A stretch of 64,000 nucleotides of DNA from positions 2,743,825 through 2,807,824 of the forward strand of contig OY992836.1 of NCBI GenBank assembly GCA_963921425.1, read 5' to 3'. Numbering within the stretch: position 1 is the first letter of the stretch; every line of letters begins with the position of its first letter. A program made the position numbers and the translations under genes. Shown here in pieces: positions 21,542 to 32,956 of this stretch. Below the pieces are notes generated by a model. The model searched no databases and was not told the DNA's origin. It worked only from the letters and a program-made list of their open reading frames with translations. Source of the stretch: Dryas octopetala (Eukaryota > Streptophyta > Magnoliopsida > Rosales > Rosaceae).

Positions 21542-24500
21542 CATATTTGGTCCAATTTCATCCTAATTGCACCAAAACATTCCCGGTTGGCAAAAAAGAC
21601 ATTGGGAAGTACATTTTCATGTTAGGATTAGCGCTTTAGACATATTGAACAACATTTTGTGTTAAGAGCACACGAAAACGTCATTTAGGTGCATACTTGG
21701 TCCAATTTCGTCTTAATTGCACCAAAACGTTCCGGGTTGGCAAGAAAGACATTGGGAAACACTTTCTCATATTAGCATTAGCTTTCAAGACCTATTGAAC
21801 CACATTTTGGGTTAAGAACACACGAAAACATCATTTTCGGTGCATACTTGGTCCAATTTCGTCTTAATTGCTCCAACATGCTCCTGATTGGCAAGAAAGA
21901 CATTAGGAAACACTTTCTCAAATTAGCATTAGTATTCTTGACCTATTGAATCACATTTGGTGTTAAGAACACATGAAAACGTCATTTTCGGTGCATACTT
22001 GGTCCAATTTTGTCTTAATTGCTCCAACACGTTCCTGGTTGGCAAGAAAGATATGGAGAAACACTTTCTAATGTTTTGATTAGTGTTCTAAACCGATTGA
22101 ACAACATTTGGTGTTATGAATGCATGAAAACTTCATTTTGCTGCATATTTGGTCCAATCCCATCCTAATTGCACCAAAACATTTCCATTTGGAGAGAAAA
22201 ATATGGGAAACACTTTCTCATGTTAGGATTAGCGTTCTACACCTATTGAACAACATTTGGTGTTAAGAATGCACGAAAACGTCATTTTGGCGTATACTTG
22301 ATCCAATTTCATCCTAATTGCACTAACACGATCTCGGTTGGAAAGAAACACATGTGGAAGCACTTTGTAATGTTAGGATTAGTGTTCTAAACCTATTGAA
22401 CAACATTTGGTGTTAAGAACGCACGAAAACGTCATTTTGTTGCGTACTTAGTCCAATTTAGTCCTATTTGCACCAAAACATTTCCTGTTGTAGAAAAATA
22501 CATGGGGAAACAGTTTCTCATGTTAGGATTAGCGTTCTACACCTATTGAACAACATTTGGGGTTAAGAATGCACGAAAATGTCATTTCGGTGCATACTTG
22601 GTCCAATTTCATCTTAATTGCACCAAAACGTTCCCGGTTGGTAAGAAAGACATCGGGAAACACTTTCTCATATTAGCATTAGCGTTCTAGACTTGTTGAA
22701 CCACATTTGGGGTTAAAAACACATGAAAACGTCATTTTCGGTGCATAATTGGTCCAATTACGTCTTACTTGCACCAACACTTTCCTGGTTGGCAAGAAAG
22801 ACATTGGGAAACGCTTTCTAATGTTAGGATTAGTGTTCTAAATCTATTGAACAACATTTGGTGTTAAGAACGCACGAAAACTTCATTTTTCTGCATACTT
22901 GATCCAATTTTGTCCTAATTGCACTAAAACATTTCTAGTTGGAGAGAAAGACATGGGAAAACACTTTCTCATGTTATGATTAGCGTTCTAGACTTATTGA
23001 ACAACATTTGGTGTTAAGAATGTACAAAAACGTCATTTTGGTGCACACTTTGTCCAATTTCGTCCTAATTGCACCAAATTGTTTCCGGTTGGCAAGAAAG
23101 ATATTGGGAAACACTTTCTCATGTTAGTATTAGTGTTCTATACCTATTGAACCATATTTCGTTTAAGACCACACGAAAATGTCTTTTTACAGGAAACTTG
23201 GTCCAATTTTGTCCAAATTGCTCCAAAACATGCCCATTTGGAAACAAACACATGGAGAAGCACTTTTTCATGTTAGGATTAGCGTTCAAGATCAATTGAA
23301 CCATATTTGGTATTAAAAACTTACGAAAACGTTATTTCGGTGTATACTTGGTCCAATTTCGTCCAAATTCTTCCAAAAGGTGCCTATTTGGCAATAAAGA
23401 AATGGGGAAGCACTTTCTCATTTTAGGATTCGCGTTCTATATCTATTGAACCGCACTTGGTGTTAAGAATGCACGAAAACGTCATTTTGGTATATATTTG
23501 GCGCAATTTCGTCCAAAATGCTCCAAAACATGCCCTTTTGGCAAGAAAGACATGGGTAAGCACTTTGTCATGTTAGGATTAGCATTTAATACATATTGAA
23601 CCACATTTGGTGTTAAGAGCACACAAAAACGTCATTTTGGTGCATGCTTGGTCCAATTTCGTACTAATTGCCCCAACACGTTCCCGGTTGGCAAGAAAGA
23701 CATTGAGAAACACTTTCTCATATTAGGATTAGCGCTCTAGACCTATTGAACCACATTTTGTGTTAAGAACGTAACAAAAATGTTATTTTGGTGCATACTT
23801 TGTCCAATTTCATCCTAATTGCACCAAAACGTTACCGGTGGGCAAGAAAGACATGGGAAAGCACTTTCTCATATTAGGATTAGCGTTCTTGACCTATTGA
23901 ACTATATTTTGTGTTAACATAGCACGAAAACATTATTTTAGAACATACTTGGTCCAATTTCATTCAAATTACTCCAAAACGTGCCCATTTAGAAAAAAGA
24001 CATGGGGAAGCACTTTCTAATGTTATGATTAGTGTTCTAAACCTTTTGAACAACATTTGGTGTTAAGAACGCACGAAAACGTCATTTCGGTGCATACTTG
24101 GTCCAATTTCGTCCTAATTGCACCAACATATTCCCGGTTGGCAAGAAAGACATGTGGAAGCACTTTCTCATGTTATTGTTAGCGTTCTAGACCTATTGAA
24201 CCACATTTCGGTTTAAGACCGCAATAAAACATCGTTTCGGAGCAAACTTGGTCCAATTTTGTCCAAAATGTGCCCATTTGAGAAAAAAGACATAGGGAAA
24301 CACTTTCACATGTTTAGATTAGCGTTGTAAACCTATTGAACCACATTTGGTGTTAAGAGCACACAAAAACGTCATTTCGGTGTAAACTTGGTCCAATTTC
24401 GTCCTAATTGCACCAACACTTTCCCAGTTGGCAAGAAATACATGGGGTAGCACTTTTTATTCTTAGGATTAGTGTTCTAAACATATTGAACAACATTTGG

Positions 24501-27385
24501 TATTAAGAATGCACGGAAACATCATTTTACGGCATACTTGGTCCAATTTCTTACTAATTGCACCAAAACATTTCCAGTTGCACAGAAAGACATGGTGAAA
24601 CACTCTCTCATGTTAGGATTAGCTTTCTAGACCTATTGAACAATATTTGGTGTTAAAAATGCACGAAAATGTCATTTCGGTGCATACTTGGTCCAATTTC
24701 ATCCTAATTGCACCAAAACGTTCCAGTTGGCAAGAAAGACATCGAGAAACACTTTCTTATATTAGCATTAGCGTTCTAAACCTATTGAACCACATTTGAT
24801 GTTAACAACGCACGAAAACGTCATTTCGGTACATACTTAGTCCAATTTCGTCCAAATTGCTCCAAAACATGCCCATTTGGGAAAAAAGACATGGGTAATC
24901 ACTTTCTCATGTTAGGATTGGCGCTCTAGACATATTGAATCACGTTTGGTGTTAAGAGCACACGAAAACGTTATTTAGGTGCATACTTGGTCCAATTTCG
25001 TCTTAGTTGAACCAACACGTTCCAAATTAGTAAAAAAGACATGGGAAACACTTTCTAATGTCAGGATTAATGTTCTAAACCTATTGAACAACATTTGGTG
25101 TTAAGAACGCACGAAAACGTCATTTGCTGCATACTTGGTCCAATTTAATCCTAATTGCACCAAAACATTTCTGGTTGTAGAAAAATACATGGTGAAACAG
25201 TTTCTCATGTTAGGATTTGTGTTCTAAACCTATTTTATAACATTTGGTGTTAAGAATGCATGAAAATGTCATTTCGGTGCATACTTGGTCCAATTTTGTC
25301 CTAATTGCACCAAAACGTTCCCGGTTGGAAAGAAATACATCAGGAAACACTTTCTCATTTTAGAATTAGTGTTCTAGACTTATTGAACCACATTTGGTGT
25401 TAAGAACCCATGAAAACGTTATTTCGGTGCATACTTAGTCCAATTTCGTCCTAATTGCACAAAACATTGCCGATCGATAAGAAAGACATTGGGAAGCACT
25501 TTCTCATGTTAGGATTAGCGCTCTATACCTGTTGAACTACATTTGGTGTTAAGAGCACACGAAAATGTCATTTTGGTGCATACATTGTCCAATTTCGTCC
25601 TAATTGCACCAAAACGTTATCGGTGGCCAAGAAAGACATCGGCAAACACTTTCTCATGTTAGGATTAACGTTTTTGACCTATTGAACCACATTTGGTGTT
25701 AACATCACACGAAAATATCATTTCGATACATAGTTGGTCCAATTTCATCCAAATTACTCCAAAATGTGTCCATTTGGCAAGAAAGACATGGGTAAAAACT
25801 TTCTCATGTTAGGATTAGCATTCTAGACATATTGAACCACATTTGGTGTTAAGAGCACACGAAAACTTCATTTATGTGCATACTTGGTCCAATTTCGTCC
25901 TAATTCCACCAACACGTTCCCGGTTGGCAAGAAAGACATGGGAAAACACTTTCTAATGTTATGATTAATGTTCTTAACCTATTGAACAACATTTGGTGTT
26001 AAAAATGCACGAAAACGTCATTTTACTGCATACTTGGTCCAATTTGATCCTAATTGCACCAAAACATTTCAAGTTGTAGAGAAAGACATGGGAAAACACT
26101 TTCTCATTTTAGGATTAGCGTTTTAGACCTATTGAACAACATTTGGTGTTAAGAATGCACGAAAACGTCATTTTGGTGCATACACTGTCCAATTTGATGC
26201 TAATTGCACCAAAACATTTCCGGTTGTAGAGAAAGATATGGGAAAACACTTTCTCATGTTAGGATTAGCGTTTTTGACCTATTGAACAACGTTTGGTGTT
26301 AAGAATGCACGAAAATGTCATTTCAGTGCATACTTGGTCTAATTTCGTCATATTGCACCAAAACGTTCCCCGTTGGCAAGAAAGACATTGGGAAACACTT
26401 TCTCAAATTAGCATTAGCATTCTTGACTTATTAAATCACATTTGGTGTTAACAACACACAAAAACGTCATTTTCGGTGCATACTGGGTCCAATTTCGTCC
26501 TAATTGCACCAACACGTTCCTGGTTGGCAAGAAAGACATGGGGAAGCACTTTCTAATGTTATGATTAGTGTTCTAAACCTATTGAACAACATTTGGTGTT
26601 AAGAATGTACGAAAACTTCATTTTTCTACATACTTGGTCCAATTTCATCCTAATTGCACCAAAATATTTCCGGATGAAGAGAAAGACATGGGAGAACACT
26701 TTCTCATGTTAGGATTAGCGTTCTATGTCTACTGAACAATATTTTGCATTAAGAATGCACAAAAACGTCATTTCGGTGCGTTCTTGGTCCAATTTCGTCC
26801 TAATTGCACCAAAATGTTCCCGGTTGGCAAGAAAGACATCAGAATGCACTTTCTCATGTTAGGATTAGCGTTCTAGACCTATTGAACCACACTTCGGTTT
26901 AAGACCACACAAAAACGTCGTTTCGGAGCAAAGTTGGTCCAATTTCGTCCAAATTGCTCCAAAACGTGCTTATTTGGGAAAAAAGACTTGGGGAAGCACT
27001 ATCACATGTTAGGATTATCCTTCTAGACCTATTGAACCAAATTTGATGTTAAGAACGTACGAAAACATTATTTCGGTGCATACTTGGTCCAATTTCGTTT
27101 AAACTACTCCAAAACGTGCCCATTTGTCAATAAAAACATAGGGAAGCACTTTCTCATGTTAGGATTAACCTTCTAGATCTATTGAACCATATTTGGTGTT
27201 AAGAACGCACGATGACATCTTTTCGGTGCATACATAGTCCAATTTCATCCTAGTTGCACAAAAACATTGCGGGTTGACAAAAAAGACATGGGGAAGCACT
27301 TTCTCATGTTAGTATTAGCGCTTTAGACTTGTTGAACCATATTTGAGGCTAAGAACGCACGAAGACGTCATTTCGGTGCATACTT
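21542..27385. repeat. Satellite DNA, 150-bp monomer, about 39 copies
   Basis: The motif CATACTTGGTCCAATTT recurs at 21542, 21692, 21843, 21994, 22144 and onward at 150-151 bp spacing to 27385. Each monomer carries TTGCACCAAAAC, GGCAAGAAAGACAT, CACTTTCTCATGTTAGG, GACCTATTGAAC and TTTGGTGTTAAGA blocks. Monomers diverge noticeably and several have small deletions (for example near 24250). Many contain a 10-bp inverted repeat, TTTTGGTGCA and TGCACCAAAA 24 bases apart (example 23786-23829). No coding potential; the short ORFs inside are chance. The left end is cut in mid-monomer by element C. Confidence 0.95.
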
Positions 27386-28032
27386 TCCACTAAATTTTTA
27401 ACTCCCATTTCAAGTTTTGAAAGTCCATTCCTCAAAGCTCAAAGCTCAAAGCCGATCCTACAAAGCCCAAAGCACAAACCCCAGCTTCTACGATGTTGTA
27501 GAATTCTCTAGAGTTCTGATTTTTATTATTTTAATATTTATTTTATATTTATTTTATTTTTAATTATGGATCTAGATCCTTCCAATTGATTCTAGCAATC
27601 CATTCTAAATTAATCCTAGCAATTAAATCCACCCTTGCCCACCTATAAATACCCCTCAAATCCATCACTTTCATTCACACCTAAACTTTGAGTTCTAGAG
27701 CTTCTATCTCTAGAAATTTCCTCTCTCTCTAGTTGCTCTCTTACTCTCTCTAGAGATTAAATAGAAATTTTTCTATTTTGATCATAAGTGGAGTTTTAGA
27801 GGTTCGATTGGTGAGCCGTTTTCGCCTAAGTGTTCGTGGAGCCGAGCCCCATCCTCTAGAGTCGAAGTTTTGCAGAAATTAGAATTTTCATTTTTAGCCT
27901 TCGGTAACCTCTTCAATCCCCCTGTTGAAACTCTGCTAAAATTTTATTAAATTTTGTACTCTTGTTAATTAGATTATTTTATTCCTTTGTTTTGCTTGTT
28001 TAATTATACCGAGGTTATGTCCGTGCACCGTT
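27386..28032 (+). repeat. Unidentified LTR-like segment next to the satellite
   Basis: It has a TATA-like CCTATAAATACCCC at about 27648, then a pyrimidine-rich leader (27715-27765), as in LTR U3-R regions. No partner LTR, primer site or ORF was found. It begins right where the satellite stops and ends at the chromovirus LTR fragment. Confidence 0.35.
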
Positions 28033-29050
28033 GTAACGCGCCGAATCTCGGGCCCAATAAACACACTAAAACATTGCCAATTAAATCCCTTTTCAAAGAA
28101 TGAGTTATGCACTTAACATAATAAATAAATGCATATAATAAATCAGAGTGCGAGTCCAAAAACATTTATGTAAAATCACTGTATAAAATCGGTTAAATCA
28201 AATTAAAATGGGTCCCACTGCCTCGTCTTCTCCTCACTGCCTCCTCAGCCTACTTAGCCTGCAAAACACAAATAACCACACTGCACCATATCCATGGTAC
28301 ACCGAGTCATTCAAACAAACAACCCGGTAAGGTCACTAGAGCTCGTATGAATGAAATGACATAATAATTATCCTCAATAATTAATCACATGACCTCAAAA
28401 TACTTTTCGTCAATTATCACAATTTACAATCCACAATATATTCACAATAATACCAAGCCATAAATAAATAATCCTCATGAGTCCATAATTCCTCAATCAC
28501 ATAATATTTCATCAATAATAATAACCATTCGAGCAAAACAATTGCCTAATCATCAACTATTAACCTCAACCTCAATTATTTACATCCTAATTAATAACCT
28601 CAAATGCATAAACATCATTATTTCCATCTTCAAGATTCAAGCCTAGACTTTACCAAGTCCTAGCAAACAATACAATACAAGCACACAATACAAATAATCA
28701 AATTTCAATCACAGTGCAACCATGTGAAAAGACTGAAATGCCCTTGGACGGCAACACGCTCGGATAACAAATCCGGCAGCATGACTGCATCGGGAATAAG
28801 ATTTCCCTAGCCCGTGTGCCTTTTAAGACTAGCAATCAACACAATTACAAACTAGAAACACAAATGGCCGCTAAACGATCGAAACGGACAGCCGCCACCA
28901 CACACAGTGGCTGCCTCGCCCCAAACAACACACAAAAATCACCGAATTCTCACCAAATGGAACTAGAAGGGTTCCTAGGACTTCAATTGGGCGGAATCGG
29001 GTCAAACAACCATTAACCTGCAGCCAAAAGTGGTGGTTCCGATGGTGGCA
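28033..29050 (-). repeat. Chromovirus-type LTR fragment
   Basis: The plus strand begins TGTAACGCGCCGAATCTCGG, the reverse complement of a ...GGCGTTACA LTR end as seen in S1. It continues through AT-rich sequence into a GC-rich part (28860-29050, GCCGCCACCACACACAGTGG). No TGTGAGATC terminus is visible at the far end, so it is truncated. The right limit is approximate. Confidence 0.5.
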
Positions 29051-29149
29051 GCGGCTGCATAATACATAGAGTTGAAAAAAATATGCAAGAACAAATTACA
29101 GGCAACATACTCAAAGAGAACTGAAGTAAATGCCATAAATTTTCCCTTG

Positions 29150-30390
29150 AAAGAGTAACTCCCCCTAAAGACTAACTCCCCCTAAATACGAACTCTCCTA
29201 AAACTGATAATTTGCAGCAGCTGCAGCATCGTGATAACGGGCCTGCATGGCAAGTTCAAAGTCATCCGCAGGCTGAAGAACATTTGTGCTTGCTGCCATA
29301 GGAGCATTGGTGGGGTCCATCGCTGGTGCTGCATCTGTATGATCAGGGACGTCATCATGGGGATCACTAGCCTCAGTATGCAGCCCATCTGAATAAGGAA
29401 CAATGACAAAAGCAACAAAATGAGCAGTGTGTGCTGCTAATTGGGTCATGAGATCCGCAATGATGGCTGATTGACCTTTAACCTTTGCAAGAAAAGCAGC
29501 ATTCTCTTGTTCAAGGGGAGGAGCCTGATCACCCCTCTTTTTGCGAGCAAATGTTTCACTAACTTTCATTTGTATAGTCAGCCATAGGCTCTGCAAAGGT
29601 ATCCAAGTCAGCCACAGGGGGAACACCACTGCGGGCACAAAGTAGGTGGATAAGAAGAGGAAAAATGAGAGCACCCTTGTGGTCACGACCCCTACCAATT
29701 GTCTTTGTTTGAATGTGTTCAAAAATAAGGAAACCTAAGGGAACGGGTTCCTGATTCAGAATGGACATCATGACTTGGATTTGCTCCTCAAAAGGATAAG
29801 GGTTGTGGGACCCACAAAAACCTGTGAAAAGGTTTGAACTCAGACTTCTCAAGTAACGAGCCATCTTTTAAGGGGGTAGCAGGATTAACATAAGCCAAGG
29901 CCCGAAAGTGTTTAGCAGAATATGTCCTAGATGTCGCTAAATATTACAAATCTAAGTGGGTGTACTGTTTCAACCCAAGAACCTTACAAATTTCACTAGG
30001 CCGAAAGTACACATCACAATTTCGCACATACACATTAAATCCATTTCGGGCTATGCGTCCTGGAAAATTAGCATAAAATTCTTGGACAATGGTGAGGTTG
30101 TAGGAAGGGACGGTCTTGGGGAGGTCATTCAAAGTGGAAACTTGATAGTCACAGAGGAAAGAGAACACCCTGCGAAAGAAATGGAGATTGAAGTCTTCTA
30201 ACCTGTAATGGCATTCAGTGACCACGGATCGGGAACACACAATGCGAAAGAACCTTTTTGCCCAACGAGTTGCAAACCTATTCTGCCCATCGATAAAATC
30301 TTGGGCATCACAGTCCTCCTTCTATGACCTGTGTTGGCAGCTGCGACTAGGAATGATGGTGGAGCCCGACATGGTGGAGGGTACGACAAA
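29150..30390 (-). pseudogene. Broken 'putative plant transposon protein' ORF (PF20167-like)
   Basis: Read on the minus strand, an ORF beginning about 30370 (MSGSTII...) hits one in-frame TAG, then reads FIDGQNRFATRWAKRFF, LEDFNLHFF, IVQEFYANFPG, VYVRNCDVYFRP and ICKVLGL. This pattern (RF..RW, LEDF, EFYANF, VYVR..V.F) fits the plant transposon-associated domain found in extra ORFs of LTR elements. After a stop near 29944 the protein resumes in other frames at 29864-29559 and 29722-29198 (ELAMQARYHDAAAAANY), so at least two frameshifts are present. Downstream, two GGGGGAGTTA motifs (29157-29190) resemble the purine tracts after the last ORF of SIRE-type elements. It may be the extra ORF of element F, separated from it by the insertion of E. 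Function of the domain is unknown. Confidence 0.5.
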
Positions 30391-30510
30391 GACAGAAATG
30401 CTACAAAGAGATGCAGTCTGAGAGACGAGCAAGAAAGGGTAGGCCGAGTCGCGAGCGAGAGAGAGAGCAGGCGAGAATAGTAGGTGATGGAGGCTGTGTG
30501 AAGTGCAAGT

Positions 30511-30511
<1 letters not shown>

Positions 30512-30552
<41 letters not shown>
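30512..30552. repeat. (GA)n microsatellite
   Basis: About 20 GA dinucleotides in the leader of the minus-strand transposon-protein ORF. The Ser/Leu-rich ORFs over it are artefacts. Confidence 0.95.
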
Positions 30553-30554
<2 letters not shown>

Positions 30555-30592
30555 TCTCGGCAAGAGGAGAACGAGAGAGAGAGGTGATGGAA

Positions 30593-32828
30593 TGATGAGT
30601 GTGCAATTTGCATCACTTTATGATACTAACTTCCTAACCTAGAATGCAAGAACTTGATACTTTATGTACTTTTAGTTTGTTTTTGTGCTTGTAGGATTAA
30701 ATGAGCAAATGAGAGGAAATGAGCTTAAAAGACCAATTTTGGAGGTTTTCCTAGTCAAACTAGGAAATGAGAAGAAATCCTGGTCACACCAGGAAAGGTG
30801 CAATCCTAGTTCAATAAGGATTCCTGATCACATCAGGAAGTGTCATTCTTGGGGAAGAAGAAATCACCATTGCCAGAAGTCATAAATGAGAAGTCCTAGT
30901 TAGAGCAGGAAATCCTGAATGAACTAGGAAACTTAATCCTTGTTGGAAAAAGAGTCCTAACCATGTTAGGAGACATCAAGGGCATTATGGTAAAAGTGGA
31001 AAAAATGGGAAAAAGAATCTTGAGGAAATTTTCTAGAAGGATCTGGAATCTGGAAGGAATCTTTGGAGAATCTCAGACAAAATCTTTTGGAGAATCTTTT
31101 TGGTCAAGGTTGACTTTTGGTCAAAGTCAAAGGTCAAATGTCAAAGTCAATGGTCAACCGTGCCACATCATCACATGACATGAACCACACATGCAGCCCA
31201 TGCACTATGGGCCATGCACATAACCCTAGCCCAAAGGACCAAGGTTATGCGCCTATTGCAAGCCCAATTGAAGGAAGCCCAAGTTGTGCCATTCCAAGAT
31301 CCAAGAGCCCAAGCCTATGCCGCACTCACTCAGCTGATCCAAGGCCCAAGGAAGGAATCCTTCATACTCAAGGGAAATCTCATAAGATTCAGTCAAAGAT
31401 CACAAGGAATCCTAATTGAACAAGAAGTCAAAACCCTGGAAAATGAACACTAAATTTCGACAGTGATTCTGTATTTCTACAGAGCGAATCAGATGTCATG
31501 CCATATATGGTTGGAAAGCTACGGATGTTAGCTTCGCAGGGAATTTTACAGATTTTGATTCCGAGTTTTTTAGCTCAAGATATGGCCATTTTAGTAAAGG
31601 TAGCGCAGCAGTTCCGCGAGCTGAAAATAAGTTACGCCCAAAAAGAGCCCAAATCAGCCCAAGACCCATGCTTGGCCGAAAATTACAAGTCTTGATGTGC
31701 AAGGAAAGTGTCAATCCCACATTGAAAAGGAGAGGAAAGCTTCAGCCCCCTTCACTCTATAAATATATCTTTATAACACAAAGAGAGGGTTGCTTTTTGC
31801 AAGTTCTGAAACCCTAGCCTCTCTGTCTCTTTTCTTGCCGCCTACCCTAGCCCTCTCTCTTTCTCTTTTCTTTTCTTGCTGCAGCCACCTCTTTCTCTTC
31901 TCTATTATTTTGTGCTGAAGCCTTTGGGAAGGAGGACCTTGCAGCCACGCCACCACCTTGTGCCACCTTGTCGCTGCCACTTTGAGTCATCACGCCACTG
32001 CTGCCACGCTGCTGCTCCTTTGTTCCGTTGCAGCCACCTAGCAGCCATCTTGCCACCTTGTTGCAGCCTTGCCGTGGAGCCCAAGGGCAGCCAAGCTGCC
32101 ACCTCTTCTCTTCTCTTCCTTTTTATTTGCCTAGTTTTAATGATGTTTTATTTTATTGTGAATTTAATTATGTGTAGCTAAACATCTAGCTAGGGCGAGG
32201 ATGAAGCCCTAGTTATATTCACTTTTGCTATGGATTGTTGAATTTTTATTTATATTACATGTTGATAAATCTTGAATCTCTGTTATATTTGAATCTATTT
32301 GTTTGCATCTTTGATTGATCACCTTAGGTTGCATGCATCTAGAATTTGTTATGAAATTAAATAAGCTCAAAAGGATGATAATTTCAGTTGGTAACAAGTG
32401 AATATCCTAAGAAAATATTCATGAGAAAAGAGGTCATAGATGACGTAGGGTACATTCATTTGGATCTACGCTCTATGTGTTTGTCGTTCTTACAAATCTT
32501 AATAAATCTCACATGGTTAACATGCGCCTAGGGAATGCCTAACAAAGCTCTTAGGAAACATGTGTAGATAACTAACTTTGGAAGCTTAATAGGCTCTTAG
32601 TTATGCAAAAGAAGAATGATTGCTAGAAGGGGAATAACCAAAGCCTTTTGGTAGACAAACTTTATTGACATGTATGTTTTGTGATTGTTCATATATCCAT
32701 AGTAAAGTGAATGGTATGCTTGTGGTGGATTCTGATCCCTAGTACTTCTTTATTATTGTTTTCATTCAAATCAAGTCTGTTGCTATTTTAGTTTCTTTTC
32801 ATATAATTGTTTTGCTTTTCATACAACA
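30593..32828 (+). repeat. 5' LTR of element E (U5 part deleted)
   Basis: TGATGAGTG start and CATACAACA end. Palindromes at 30747-30971 and a TATA box at 31758-31767. Compared with the 3' LTR it lacks about 220 bp between ATTGTTTTG and the terminal CATACAACA, which removes the U5 block conserved in all other Athila-type LTRs here. Confidence 0.92.
30747..30971 (+). repeat. Palindrome array in the LTR of element E
   Basis: Perfect members: 30747-30767 (arms TTTCCTAGT and ACTAGGAAA), 30778-30794 (TCCTGGT and ACCAGGA), 30821-30839 (TTCCTGAT and ATCAGGAA), 30955-30971 (TCCTAAC and GTTAGGA), each with a 3-base centre. Arms differ in sequence but stay complementary. The copy in the 3' LTR is at about 42674-42898. 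Confidence 0.85.
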
Positions 32829-32834
32829 AGTTTT

Positions 32835-32852
32835 TGGCGCCGTTGCCGAGGA
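32835..32852 (+). other. Primer binding site of element E (tRNA-Asp)
   Basis: TGGCGCCGTTGCCGAGGA has one mismatch to the site in A, C and D. It lies seven bases after the LTR. Confidence 0.88.
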
Positions 32853-32956
32853 ATTGTTATTGGTGTTAATTACTAGTTTAATTACTTTTAATTGAGTCTT
32901 TTTATTTTTCTGTTTATATCTTGGTCTATTACTAATTCTCTTGTTTTTAAGGTACA

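Noticed and set aside
21542..27385. CRISPR-like or coding interpretation of the regular repeats (for example an ORF at 23069-23299)
   Set aside because: Units are adjacent 150-bp monomers with no unique spacers; this is plant satellite DNA and the ORF is chance.
30198..30616. Ser/Leu repeat ORFs
   Set aside because: Translation of the (GA)n microsatellite.
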